Notes: generated from the letters alone by a model not told the origin. A DNA stretch of 64,000 nucleotides from Methanohalophilus portucalensis (GCF_002761295.1 NZ_CP017881.1:1351069-1415068), one strand, 5' to 3'. Positions 18,359 through 29,093 are shown, counted from the stretch's first letter. Numbers and translations are program-made.

Positions 18359-19549
18359 ATGAAAGAAAGAATACTGATACTTGGAGCCGGTTATGCGGGT
18401 GCGGTGATTGCAAACACGCTGGCCCGTGAGTTCAGGCGTAAAATTGCAAAGGATGAACTTGAAATTACAGTGCTTGACAGGAACGATATGGGGGTCAATC
18501 AGGGTGGTTTTACTTTCCTGCCCTTTGGGTTATACACCCCAGAAGACCTGATCAGGTCCAGGAAAGAATCACTGAGTCCCAGGATAAAGAGTCATTTTGG
18601 TGATCAGGGTGAAGTCACGGATATTGACCTGAACAGGCAGCAGATAACGGTCAAATCCGGTACAAAGTATTCCTATGATCATCTTGTGATTGCAATGGGT
18701 GCAAGACCGGATGCTTCCGGTGTGCAGGGTCTTGAAGATGATCTAAATACATTCTATACATCTATGGATGATGCCCTGGAAGTAGGGGAACTTATCCGCA
18801 ATTTCAAAGGTGGCAGGATAGTGGTTTCGGTTTCCAGGATGCCGATACCCTGCCCAGGTGCGCCGGTAAAATTCTCCTTTTTGCTGGAGAGTTACCTGAG
18901 GGATATACGCAATATCAGGGATGATGTGCAGCTGACGCTTCTCTGGCCCATGGAACCAATAGGCCCGCCGGAGTTTAACAAACTGGTTACCGGTCGTCTT
19001 GAAGAAAAGGGAATTGAGGCAATCAGGCAGTTCCAGCTTGGCAAGGTTGATGCTTCAAACAAGATGGTGGAATCTACCGACGGCAGACAGGAAAATTATG
19101 ATCTGCTTATCACAGTTCCCCCCCACAAGCCACAACAGGCTGTACTGGATTCGGGTATTACAGATGAGAAAGGGTGGATTGCCTCGGATAAAACAACATT
19201 GCAATATCGTGGTCCTGTCGGGGATAAGGATAATGTGTATGTTGTGGGGGACAATGGTCCGGCCGACATCCTGAAAACGGGAATTGGTGCACACTATCAG
19301 GCACAGGTGGTATCCCACAACCTGATCAATACGATCAATGGCAACAATATCAAATCAAAGTACAAGGGTGAGACCGGTTGTCCGATAATTACGGACATGG
19401 CCTCTGATGCCCATACCGGCAGAGCATACATTGCTACCTGGAGTTACAAGAACCCTCCCCAGTCGTTCGATACCACTCAGCTTGGCTGGTATCTGTACCG
19501 GATGTATTACTACCTGCACTGGGATATGAGTATTAAGGCATTGATGTGA
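18359..19549 (+). CDS. Sulfide:quinone oxidoreductase-like FAD protein
   Basis: The ATG at 18359 directly precedes the FAD-binding start RILILGAGYAGAVIANTLA, so the upstream in-frame extension is not used here. The 396-residue flavoprotein belongs to the SQR/flavocytochrome c sulfide dehydrogenase group: it has a second dinucleotide region and Cys in the PIPCPGAPVKFSF motif, which in this group marks a redox-active cysteine. The C-terminus lacks a clear membrane anchor. A DUF1641 gene follows 10 bases later, a pairing that recurs with this oxidoreductase family. Substrate and electron acceptor (possibly sulfide and methanophenazine) are inference. Confidence 0.82.
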   Translation: MKERILILGAGYAGAVIANTLAREFRRKIAKDELEITVLDRNDMGVNQGGFTFLPFGLYTPEDLIRSRKESLSPRIKSHFGDQGEVTDIDLNRQQITVKSGTKYSYDHLVIAMGARPDASGVQGLEDDLNTFYTSMDDALEVGELIRNFKGGRIVVSVSRMPIPCPGAPVKFSFLLESYLRDIRNIRDDVQLTLLWPMEPIGPPEFNKLVTGRLEEKGIEAIRQFQLGKVDASNKMVESTDGRQENYDLLITVPPHKPQQAVLDSGITDEKGWIASDKTTLQYRGPVGDKDNVYVVGDNGPADILKTGIGAHYQAQVVSHNLINTINGNNIKSKYKGETGCPIITDMASDAHTGRAYIATWSYKNPPQSFDTTQLGWYLYRMYYYLHWDMSIKALM

Positions 19550-19559
19550 GGTGATTGGT

Positions 19560-19925
19560 ATGGCTGAAGATATAGAGAATGTTAATATAGGAATGACACA
19601 GGCAGACATCGACGCCTTCCTGGATATTGTCAGGACTGCCCGTATCATGCAGAGTTACTTAAATGATGAGACGATCCACGGCGTTGCGAATGTGATGACT
19701 CCCATGCTAAAACTGCTCAATGGGGTTGCAAGTACCGATCTTGTGGATGTACTGGAAAGAAGTATGCAGGACCCGGGTATGGATCGGGCTTTGATGAACC
19801 CGCCAAAGGTGGGGATGTATGGCGCACTTCGTGAGATGGGAGATGAGGATTTCCAGAAAGGGTTGGGGATAGCCATTGAATTCCTGAAAGCTCTTGGCAG
19901 GGCTTCGGAGGACATAGGAGACTAA
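19560..19925 (+). CDS. DUF1641 family protein
   Basis: The ATG at 19560 has GAGGTGAT in front of it. The 121-residue protein matches the DUF1641 pattern: a helical domain with MLKLLNGVASTDLVDVLERSMQDP and a GMYGALREMGDEDFQKGLGIAIEFLKALG tail. Family members often sit beside SQR-like or formate-dehydrogenase-related oxidoreductases. It is most likely an accessory subunit of the upstream flavoprotein. Confidence 0.8.
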   Translation: MAEDIENVNIGMTQADIDAFLDIVRTARIMQSYLNDETIHGVANVMTPMLKLLNGVASTDLVDVLERSMQDPGMDRALMNPPKVGMYGALREMGDEDFQKGLGIAIEFLKALGRASEDIGD

Positions 19926-20027
19926 TTTACCGCTATTTCCTGTATTCCTCCTTTTTTTCACTTCAATTTTGCTTTTGCACCACAACATTTATGCTTGCTG
20001 CCTTACTAATTTCTTTTAAGGTGTTTT

Positions 20028-20621
20028 ATGCATTTAGCCGAAGACAGGGACATCGGCCGTGTGGCCTGTTGCAAGGAGGCCATCGATGCTTCCCGGGCAA
20101 TCTATGACAGTTTCTCACTGCTGGATTATTTCCATGACTGCGAATTTGCAATGCAGTCCCGCAGATTTTCCTGGGGAGAGGCTGTAGCCTATGCATATGA
20201 TGCCAGGGATGCTATCTACATATTGCTTCTTTTTTCCCGCCATCAAAACAGGGGGCACGGCCACAGATTGGTCAATTGTATCATTGAGCATGCACGCTAT
20301 AAGGGATACAGTCGTGTTTATGTGACTACTTCCTATAGGTCTCCACACCACTACGCTGCAGGCAGGTTCTATGTTTCATGTGGTTTTCGCATGATCGGCT
20401 CGGATGAGGAACATATGTATTATGGACTGGATGTCAATGCAGCTCCTGTATCTGATTGCACGAACGATTATTCCAATCCTTCTGAATTGTTGTACAGATT
20501 GTCAGACTACGCTTTGATATTTATTGCATTGTTGGTTGTATTTTTGAGACCTCAAAGAGATGAACCACAAGTTGTGAAGATGCTGAGGAAAATTATTTCT
20601 GAAAAAGAAAGCCATCTTTGA
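20028..20621 (+). CDS. GNAT acetyltransferase with C-terminal hydrophobic segment
   Basis: Residues 1-145 resemble a GNAT N-acetyltransferase: the acetyl-CoA loop is RHQNRGHGHRLVN and the following strands are SRVYVTTSYRSPHH and FYVSCGFRMIG. A hydrophobic helix (about 163-178) near the C-terminus suggests membrane association, unusual for GNAT enzymes. AGGTG precedes the ATG. Substrate unknown. It converges with the vWA gene, from which it is separated by only 5 bases. Confidence 0.75.
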   Translation: MHLAEDRDIGRVACCKEAIDASRAIYDSFSLLDYFHDCEFAMQSRRFSWGEAVAYAYDARDAIYILLLFSRHQNRGHGHRLVNCIIEHARYKGYSRVYVTTSYRSPHHYAAGRFYVSCGFRMIGSDEEHMYYGLDVNAAPVSDCTNDYSNPSELLYRLSDYALIFIALLVVFLRPQRDEPQVVKMLRKIISEKESHL

Positions 20622-20626
20622 ATAGA

Positions 20627-23599
20627 TCAGGTCGTGAGCCTGTTATAGAGCATAGGGAGTCTTTCAGGAAGAGTAGTTGCATTATCAATGATGGTATATC
20701 CCACATCTGAAAATATTGAATTCATATAATCGCTTGCTTTTGAATCTACGGTTATACAAAAAAAGTGCATCCCAAGGGCTTTTCCTTCCTGAATTGCCAT
20801 TTTCGTATCTTCGATTGCAACTTCTCCATCGTATTTCCCGTCGGCAACCCCAAAATCATATGGTTCCCCATCAGACAATAATATCAAAAGTTTAATTTTC
20901 GCATCAATTTCTTTCAGTTTTGTTATGGAATGCCTGATTATAGGACCCAGGCGGGTGTTATCTGCAGGTTCCAGTGCATCGATTTTGCATTCAACATTTT
21001 CTGAAAAAACTTCCCTGAAATCTTTTATGGTATAGTATTCCACATCATTTCTGGTATCGCCGGAAAAAGCATATATTGCATATTTATCCCCAATGCTTTC
21101 CAGGGCCTCTACCATCAGGACAAGTGCCTCTTTTTCTACATCCAGTATGCTTTTGCTATTATCCAGTTTTTTTCTGGTGGATGCACTTATATCAACAAGA
21201 AAAAGTGTGGCAACATCCCTCTCACGCTTATCCCGGCGTATATAGAGGCGTTCTGTAGGATTTATACCACATTTTCTGTCTGTGAAAGCTTCAGTAATCG
21301 CATCGAAATCGATTTCATCACCATCGCTTTGCCTTCTTAACTTACGAAATGAAACCGGTTTCATCATTCTGAATATACGTTTTATGAGTGAAATTTCATG
21401 GATGTACTTTTGTAGGGTGTCCCGGTAAAAATCGGTCGATTTACCCGCCGGACAGACTTCATAGACAGTACTCCATCCGGATCTGTAATCCCTCAACCTG
21501 CTGTCCCATTCATCGTAGGTAAAACTGCTAAGTACCTCCCATTCTTTTGCCAGGGCACATTTTGGTCCTTTCTGAATATCATTTTGTGTAATTTCATTTT
21601 CATCAAGTTCCAATTCTGTCAGAGGTATAAAACGTTCTAATAATTTTTCTGAATTTTCCTCTTTCTCATTTTCAAAATTTAATCCGGACCCTGCACCCCG
21701 ATACTCAAGGTTTTGTATGCCATTATACTGTTGGGAATTTCCAGAAAGGATATTCATTTCAAGCATTTCGTATATTTCAAAGGTGACTTCCAGGGAATCA
21801 AGAGTTGAAGATTGGGGCTGGAATATTTTCAAATCCAGGAGATTCCTGGCTTTTTCCAGAAAACTTTTTGGGACTTCATCAATTATGAATGGAGGCTTAT
21901 GGCCCACAGATGATAAAAGAAGGGCTTCCATGAATTTTCCAGTACTATTTTGTGGTACTTTCCTGTTTTTTACCATCTTTTCCCTGACTTTTTCAAAATC
22001 CCGGCGCAACCCCCTGTAAACCCTGGTTGTCATATATTCGATTCTGGCATCCTCTACAATTCCCATGATATCTGCTGCGATAGATGGTTTCGGAAACAGG
22101 CTTATCACATCTTGAAGACTAATCGTATTTTCCCTGTCATCTACAGAATCAATATTTTGTTTTAGTTGTGTTGAATTTATGTTTATTGATATTTTATTTA
22201 ATAGTGGAATAAGGGATTTTTTTGTATATTCTGTGGTGCCAAATTTCTGATGCCCTACTTCGTGCATAACACTTAACTTGTAGATCATGAAATTATCTTC
22301 AAAATCCCCGAACCCCTTCATGGTTGGTACAAGGTAGATGGTTCTTCCGGAAACTACAGGTTGTATGGAATCTACATGATCTTTTGGCAGGAGATTTCTG
22401 GAGCGGATGTTAAAATTTATTCCTGAGATGCCTAATGCATAATATGTCAGAATTTTGTTAACCCTTTTAAGAGCAACTCCGCTCATCAAATATTCTATGA
22501 ATTCTCGGGAATTTCCTGATTTGAGGGAAAAATACAATCTTGCGCCAGCAGAATCATTTTCAAAAATCTCAAGACCTTTCATTGCCCATTCTTCAAGTTC
22601 TGTTATTTCCAGGTCCTGAAGCAGGATGGGTGAATTGCGGAAATACTGTATTGCGATTTCCCGGTCTTTTTCAAATAATTTAATACCGGTGCTTACCCAG
22701 GATTTTAGTTCCTCAGGATGGAGGCTCAGCAGGATTTCCTGGAGTTTTGAAAAATAAATTCCTGCAAGCAATTGCTCTTTTTCCAGCAGGGATTGTGCGT
22801 TATCAAAGATTAGATCATAGAATACAGGTTTTATTCTTTTCAGAGTGGCAAAGGAGTTATTGTAATATTCCTTACCGTAAAATGTACTTCCCTTTGCTAT
22901 TTTTTCGCCGGTATTGGCCCATTTTGTAAATTCATCCTTTGTTAGTTCTGCGATAACATGAGGGGAATTTTCAAAATAGCTTTGCACACATTTATGATTT
23001 GTAAGTGCAAGTTTGAAACCCATTTCAAGCAAACAGTTTCTCTGCTTTCTGCTGGTTTTACGGGTGTTATTTGCAAGTCCACTGAAAATTCCTTCATAAA
23101 ACAATTGCACAGCTTCTGGCCTGGTGTAGAAAAGTTCTCTACCTCTCTCGGTCCAATCCAGTATCTCATCCAGATCTAAATCATTTAGTAATCTGGCTGT
23201 CCTTTGGATAAATATTATTGCAATATCTTCTTTCTTTTCGGCCAGGTTTGATGCTTTAGTTTCCCACTTCTCAAAACCTGCTTTATCAAGATTGGCCATT
23301 GCAAGAGGCGCATCAGTAAAAAACACGAGGGACGTGCGGGGATATTTGGCAGCAAACTTTTGTGTAGTAGTAAGTAATTTTAGACGTTGCCAGAGGGGTA
23401 TTACCGGGAAAACGTTTTTTGTTTCCCTGATGAATTTGATAGCACATTTTATTTCCTTTTCAGCTAAAATGTTAATCACGGATTGCCATAAATAAAAAAT
23501 GTCTTCATCCATCAGGGGCCTTAATTCTGTTTTAGCTTCCTCGTATGTATTTGCTACCCTTTCATTCCTGATTGCAATACTTTCTTTGTCTGAAGGCAA
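20627..23599 (-). CDS. Large von Willebrand A protein, NorD/CbbO-like
   Basis: The protein is about 990 residues long, larger than NorD (about 640) or CbbO (about 780). A TTG at 23599 preceded by GTGAGGGA is the best start; a TTG at 23617 is also possible. The N-terminal half is helical and repetitive, with recurring motifs of the type FxxWxxxGxxLxxxxxxxAxxYF, resembling a HEAT-like solenoid. HEVGH near residue 446 and a later VEDARIEY segment form the HExxH/EDxRxE block of the NorD/CbbO/CobT group. The C-terminal vWA domain has a MIDAS motif DISAS (Asp803) and LLSDGEPYD. It overlaps functionally with the upstream MoxR-type ATPase; together they should remodel a target enzyme, not identified. 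Confidence 0.8.
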   Translation of the reverse strand: MPSDKESIAIRNERVANTYEEAKTELRPLMDEDIFYLWQSVINILAEKEIKCAIKFIRETKNVFPVIPLWQRLKLLTTTQKFAAKYPRTSLVFFTDAPLAMANLDKAGFEKWETKASNLAEKKEDIAIIFIQRTARLLNDLDLDEILDWTERGRELFYTRPEAVQLFYEGIFSGLANNTRKTSRKQRNCLLEMGFKLALTNHKCVQSYFENSPHVIAELTKDEFTKWANTGEKIAKGSTFYGKEYYNNSFATLKRIKPVFYDLIFDNAQSLLEKEQLLAGIYFSKLQEILLSLHPEELKSWVSTGIKLFEKDREIAIQYFRNSPILLQDLEITELEEWAMKGLEIFENDSAGARLYFSLKSGNSREFIEYLMSGVALKRVNKILTYYALGISGINFNIRSRNLLPKDHVDSIQPVVSGRTIYLVPTMKGFGDFEDNFMIYKLSVMHEVGHQKFGTTEYTKKSLIPLLNKISININSTQLKQNIDSVDDRENTISLQDVISLFPKPSIAADIMGIVEDARIEYMTTRVYRGLRRDFEKVREKMVKNRKVPQNSTGKFMEALLLSSVGHKPPFIIDEVPKSFLEKARNLLDLKIFQPQSSTLDSLEVTFEIYEMLEMNILSGNSQQYNGIQNLEYRGAGSGLNFENEKEENSEKLLERFIPLTELELDENEITQNDIQKGPKCALAKEWEVLSSFTYDEWDSRLRDYRSGWSTVYEVCPAGKSTDFYRDTLQKYIHEISLIKRIFRMMKPVSFRKLRRQSDGDEIDFDAITEAFTDRKCGINPTERLYIRRDKRERDVATLFLVDISASTRKKLDNSKSILDVEKEALVLMVEALESIGDKYAIYAFSGDTRNDVEYYTIKDFREVFSENVECKIDALEPADNTRLGPIIRHSITKLKEIDAKIKLLILLSDGEPYDFGVADGKYDGEVAIEDTKMAIQEGKALGMHFFCITVDSKASDYMNSIFSDVGYTIIDNATTLPERLPMLYNRLTT

Positions 23600-23606
23600 T
23601 GGTCCC

Positions 23607-24440
23607 TCACTCCACAATGGCGGCTATTATTTCATCAATGCTTTTCTGGAGCTCATAATCGTCAGTTATAGGCTTGATCATTGCCGCCCTGCAAGCCTCC
23701 TTTTGGTCAATACCAGAGCGCATAAGCATGCCTGCATAGATTAACAGGCGTGTACTGACTCCCTCTTCAAGACCATGTTGCTTGAAGTTCCTGATTTTCT
23801 GACCGATTTCCACAAGAGTGCGGGCATCTTCCATATCGATTCCGCTTTCATGTGCCACGATTTCATACTCAATGTCTGCAGGCGGGTAGTCGAAATCTAT
23901 GGCAACAAATCTCTGGCGGGTGCTCTGTTTGAGATCTTTCAAAACACTCTGGTAACCAGGGTTGTAGGAAATAGTTAACATGAATTCTGGAGGTGCATGA
24001 AGTATTATTCCCAGCTTATCTATTGGCATTACCCGCCTGTCGTCAGTGAGGGGGTGTATGACAACCCTAGTGTCCATCCTGGCTTCCACGAATTCATCCA
24101 GGTAACAGATGGCACCGTTTCTTACAGCTTTTGTAAGAGGCCCGTCATTCCACTCGGTAGATTCTCCTTTTATTAGGAATCGTCCTATAAGGTCGCTGGC
24201 TGTAAGGTCTTCATGGCAGGCTATTGTTATAATTGGGCATTCTAATTTGTAAGCCATATATTCCATGAACCGGGTTTTCCCGCAACCTGTAGGTCCTTTC
24301 AGGTTGACAGGCAGATTGTTTTCGTAAGCAGCAGTGAATATTTCAACTTCATCTTTAACAGGAACATAATAAGGCTCTTCCCTGATGATGTATTCCTCAA
24401 CAGGCTGCTCCTTGTAGCTTATCTTTTTCATCGTGTCCAT
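23607..24440 (-). CDS. MoxR-type AAA+ ATPase, NorQ/CbbQ-like
   Basis: The 277-residue AAA+ protein has Walker [14 protein letters not shown], Walker [12 protein letters not shown], sensor region TISYNPGYQ and arginine finger region [14 protein letters not shown], matching the CbbQ/NirQ/NorQ branch. Such ATPases form hexamers that act with a vWA protein on metalloenzymes such as Rubisco or nitric oxide reductase. The vWA partner starts at or near its stop codon, so the two are an operon. No client enzyme is encoded nearby. Confidence 0.88.
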   Translation of the reverse strand: MDTMKKISYKEQPVEEYIIREEPYYVPVKDEVEIFTAAYENNLPVNLKGPTGCGKTRFMEYMAYKLECPIITIACHEDLTASDLIGRFLIKGESTEWNDGPLTKAVRNGAICYLDEFVEARMDTRVVIHPLTDDRRVMPIDKLGIILHAPPEFMLTISYNPGYQSVLKDLKQSTRQRFVAIDFDYPPADIEYEIVAHESGIDMEDARTLVEIGQKIRNFKQHGLEEGVSTRLLIYAGMLMRSGIDQKEACRAAMIKPITDDYELQKSIDEIIAAIVE

Positions 24441-24515
24441 GTTTTATGTCTGTCTTTTAATTTATATGTAGGTAGTGGGAAGTTACGTATATCTATTTGA
24501 CCATAAATGAGAATA

Positions 24516-25025
24516 TTATTCTCTTGTCAATGATTCAATTAACTCTCTGTGGTGGGGGAATCTTTCCAGTAATTCATCTTTCTTATGAAGGGTAAAGTCC
24601 TCAAATTCAAAACCTGGTGCAACCGTACATCCCACAAGAGAATAGTCATATTTGGTACTGTCACAGACTGTTGCGCCAAAGACTGAACCTGCAGGGACAA
24701 CACCCTGTGGTACTTCACCATTCAATATGTCGTTTCCCAGATGGATCGATTCATAATCGCCATCTGGATGAATCATATGTATGTCAATGGGTGCCCCACT
24801 GTAAAAATGCCAGATTTCTTCCTGTTTTATTGTGTGAAGTGCTGAGAATTCGCCCTTCTTCAATAAAAAATAAATTGCCGTGGAAAATGCATGATCCAGG
24901 GTAAATCTGTTTGGTAGGTATTTGTGCTTGATCGTTTCCCCGGATCTGTAAGTTTCTTTAAAATACCCACCTTCAGGGTGCTTGCTCATATCAAGATATT
25001 TTATAATTTCATTAGCATTGGTCAT
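24516..25025 (-). CDS. DUF985 family cupin
   Basis: The 169-residue protein is a single-domain cupin of the DUF985 type: HPEGGYFKETYRS at the start, AFSTAIYFLLKKGEFSALHTIKQEEIWHFYSG in the middle, and GCTVAPGFEFEDFTLHKKDELL at the end. Family members are beta-barrel proteins with unclear substrates, in some cases epimerase-like. It lies between the NorQ-type ATPase and the trailer end of the CRISPR array. Confidence 0.87.
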   Translation of the reverse strand: MTNANEIIKYLDMSKHPEGGYFKETYRSGETIKHKYLPNRFTLDHAFSTAIYFLLKKGEFSALHTIKQEEIWHFYSGAPIDIHMIHPDGDYESIHLGNDILNGEVPQGVVPAGSVFGATVCDSTKYDYSLVGCTVAPGFEFEDFTLHKKDELLERFPHHRELIESLTRE

Positions 25026-25066
25026 GGTATTCTCCTATATTGTATAATTTACTATTTCATATTATA

Positions 25067-28000
25067 GTCTCAATCCTTGTTTTAGTGGATATTGAATTTT
25101 GACAGAAACCCTGTAGGGCTGTTTGTAATCTGTATAGATGGTTTCAATCCTTGTTTTAGTGGATATTGAATTTTGACCTCCTTTTTGCTAGAAATCCTGC
25201 TACTGTACCAATGTTTCAATCCTTGTTTTAGTGGATATTGAATTTTGACCTCCTTTTTGCTAGAAATCCTGCTACTGTACCAATGTTTCAATCCTTGTTT
25301 TAGTGGATATTGAATTTTGACACCATGCTTAAACTAACCTTAGACCATGCTTAAGACCATGCTTAGACGTTTCAATCCTTGTTTTAGTGGATATTGAATT
25401 TTGACGCGTCAGGAGATCGAGGGGAAGCAAGAACAGATTAAGTTTCAATCCTTGTTTTAGTGGATATTGAATTTTGACATTGTTATTAACAAATATCTGT
25501 TGATACTCATGTTTCAATCCTTGTTTTAGTGGATATTGAATTTTGACCTTGTCGGACTTCATCCTTATATGATTTGTAACTTGATAAAGTTTCAATCCTT
25601 GTTTTAGTGGATATTGAATTTTGACTTTTTGTTTGTGGCAAAAAATCGCGATCCCATACTCATGTTTCAATCCTTGTTTTAGTGGATATTGAATTTTGAC
25701 CTTGTCGGACTTCATCCTTATATGATTTGTAACTTGATAAAGTTTCAATCCTTGTTTTAGTGGATATTGAATTTTGACGGTATATTACCCTTTGCAAGAA
25801 ACTGGAGAACCTTGGTTTCAATCCTTGTTTTAGTGGATATTGAATTTTGACATAGAGAACCATGAGTGAAATGTGTATAGTATGCGGGTTTCAATCCTTG
25901 TTTTAGTGGATATTGAATTTTGACGAGACGGAGAGATGCACACATGGGAAGAACACAAAGTTTCAATCCTTGTTTTAGTGGATATTGAATTTTGACTCCA
26001 TGTAATTGCTGAAGGTTCTGAAGCAATTAAGTTTCAATCCTTGTTTTAGTGGATATTGAATTTTGACCACTTGTGCCTCGTATCAGAAATGATGTGGCAT
26101 TCTGGTTTCAATCCTTGTTTTAGTGGATATTGAATTTTGACCAACACACCCATTCCAGACAAGATGTAGAAAGCAAGAGTTTCAATCCTTGTTTTAGTGG
26201 ATATTGAATTTTGACATTAATACGCTCTTCCATTGTGCCTGAATATTGATGTTTCAATCCTTGTTTTAGTGGACATTGAATTTTGACACTGAGCCACCAC
26301 CTGATGTATTGAGAGTCTGAAGTTTCAATCCTTGTTTTAGTGGATATTGAATTTTGACAAGATACAACAGGTATTGGAGACATACCATAATAAGGTTTCA
26401 ATCCTTGTTTTAGTGGATATTGAATTTTGACTTGTCGTTGTATATTACATGCAAGAGTTAGCCTGGAGAATTCGGAGTTTCAATCCTTGTTTTAGTGGAT
26501 ATTGAATTTTGACCAGAACCGTCAGCATCAACGACAGTCATGAACACAGTTTCAATCCTTGTTTTAGTGGATATTGAATTTTGACTCAAGAGCAAGATAA
26601 TACAGTTCGTTCTTGCCTACCCGAAGTTTCAATCCTTGTTTTAGTGGATATTGAATTTTGACTTCGAGCTCCTCATGTGCGATCCGCTTAAACGACAGGG
26701 TTTCAATCCTTGTTTTAGTGGATATTGAATTTTGACTTTTAGAATTGCCTGCTCACATACTGCCGATATATTGTTTCAATCCTTGTTTTAGTGGATATTG
26801 AATTTTGACCTTATGTCCTAATTTTCTACCAGACATTACATGATGTTTCAATCCTTGTTTTAGTGGATATTGAATTTTGACTTGAACGTGGATTTTCTTG
26901 GACAGTCACCGTTTAAGTTTCAATCCTTGTTTTAGTGGATATTGAATTTTGACATGATGTGGATATATCAGAAGATATGGAGGACCTTATGTTTCAATCC
27001 TTGTTTTAGTGGATATTGAATTTTGACGGTATATTACCCTTTGCAAGAAACTGGAGAACCTTGGTTTCAATCCTTGTTTTAGTGGATATTGAATTTTGAC
27101 ATAGAGAACCATGAGTGAAATGTGTATAGTATGCGGGTTTCAATCCTTGTTTTAGTGGATATTGAATTTTGACTGAAGCAAGACGTTCAAAACAATTGGA
27201 GAGAGGTTTCAATCCTTGTTTTAGTGGATATTGAATTTTGACCCGTTATACCCTCAACAAAAGGGTGTAGATGCATATGGTTTCAATCCTTGTTTTAGTG
27301 GATATTGAATTTTGACATGTTGATGGTGAACCATATTATTTAACTATTGAAGAGTTTCAATCCTTGTTTTAGTGGATATTGAATTTTGACTAGATGAGTT
27401 ACAACCCTTCCATGGCAACGCAAACTAGTTTCAATCCTTGTTTTAGTGGATATTGAATTTTGACAATTTTATAACTTTAAGCTTATAGCACCGACACTAT
27501 AAGTTTCAATCCTTGTTTTAGTGGATATTGAATTTTGACCAACATAAAGAACGGCAAACCAAGTATTATAAGATAGGTTTCAATCCTTGTTTTAGTGGAT
27601 ATTGAATTTTGACACAGCTGTGGCAACATCGGAGGCCTTCTTCTGTGTATCGTTTCAATCCTTGTTTTAGTGGATATTGAATTTTGACGAACCCGCATCC
27701 GTCATATACGGCTACAAAATCGTGTTTCAATCCTTGTTTTAGTGGATATTGAATTTTGACGCGTCCCTTGCTCCCTCGGCGAAGGAAACAAAAGATTGGT
27801 TTCAATCCTTGTTTTAGTGGATATTGAATTTTGACTGAGTTGCTTGTTGAGCAAGTATATCCATATTGCTTCGACTATGCAGTTTCAATCCTTGTTTTAG
27901 TGGATATTGAATTTTGACAAGAAAGAATCCTTGAACTACAAGTACAAAGAGGAGTTTCAATCCTTGTTTTAGTGGATATTGAATTTTGACTTTGCCGCAT

Positions 28001-29093
28001 TGCGTGACAGCCATAACAAAATAAATAGGTTTCAATCCTTGTTTTAGTGGATATTGAATTTTGACTTTCGCCAGTTTGTCAATGAAGCAAAGGAATTCTA
28101 GTTTCAATCCTTGTTTTAGTGGATATTGAATTTTGACGAAATCCTGTAAGGCTGTTTGTAATCTGTATAGATGGTTTCAATCCTTGTTTTAGTGGATATT
28201 GAATTTTGACGGATTTAACTGTTTTCATGCGATCCAACGATGTTGGTTTCAATCCTTGTTTTAGTGGATATTGAATTTTGACATGAATCGTGGAAGTTCT
28301 ACACAGCATCTGATGAAAGTTTCAATCCTTGTTTTAGTGGATATTGAATTTTGACAAAGGTTATGACAGAAGCCACCAGCCCAGAGGAACAGTTTCAATC
28401 CTTGTTTTAGTGGATATTGAATTTTGACCATATCCTACAGCCGCCGCACCGGCCGCTACGGACAGGTTTCAATCCTTGTTTTAGTGGATATTGAATTTTG
28501 ACATAGATGCAAAATCTATTTTCAACTTCAAAGCCCCTGAGTTTCAATCCTTGTTTTAGTGGATATTGAATTTTGACATTGGTAATAGGAACAAGGTATA
28601 TATATGTTGCAGACAGTTTCAATCCTTGTTTTAGTGGATATTGAATTTTGACTGTCATTCAATCCGATTGATGCATACCACTGGATCAGTTTCAATCCTT
28701 GTTTTAGTGGATATTGAATTTTGACATCATTCCAGTACCGTCAGTTATCTCGGTGCTCTGGGTTTCAATCCTTGTTTTAGTGGATATTGAATTTTGACGC
28801 TTAATTCCATGTTTTAATAGTATAATTCCATGTTGTTTCAATCCTTGTTTTAGTGGATATTGAATTTTGACGATTGAAACCAAAAACCCTTGCAGATTAT
28901 GTAATGGAGTTTCAATCCTTGTTTTAGTGGATATTGAATTTTGACGCCTGTATCCGAAATTCCTGAGTGTATATGTCAAACGTTTCAATCCTTGTTTTAG
29001 TGGATATTGAATTTTGACTGGAGCCACTTCTTCTTCCAGTAAATCAGGATCCTCTTGTTTCAATCCTTGTTTTAGTGGATATTGAATTTTGAC
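25067..29093 (-). CRISPR. CRISPR array, 55 repeats of 37 bp, type I-B
   Basis: I counted 55 repeats and 54 spacers by eye. On the plus strand each 37-base repeat begins GTTTCAATCCTTGTTTTAGT and ends TTGAATTTTGAC. Read on the minus strand it ends ATTGAAAC, the 8-base crRNA tag typical of type I-B, so transcription runs from 29.1 kb towards 25 kb. The leader is then on the cas side and the oldest end is at 25067, where the repeat is degenerate (GTCTCAATCC). Another variant (GGACATTG) is at 26251. Spacers are mostly 35-38 bases; extremes are 32 (25479-25510) and 47 (25322-25368). Several spacers are duplicated. The first half of the repeat resembles the Methanosarcina mazei repeat as I recall it. 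Confidence 0.98.

Noticed and set aside
28799-28834. Possible self-targeting spacers, judged by reading spacers against the rest of the window
   Set aside because: No spacer was recognised in the non-array part of the window by eye; a proper search was not possible.
25082-29063. Many minus-strand open frames across the array containing VKIQYPLKQGLK-like repeats
   Set aside because: They are translations of CRISPR repeats and spacers, not genes.
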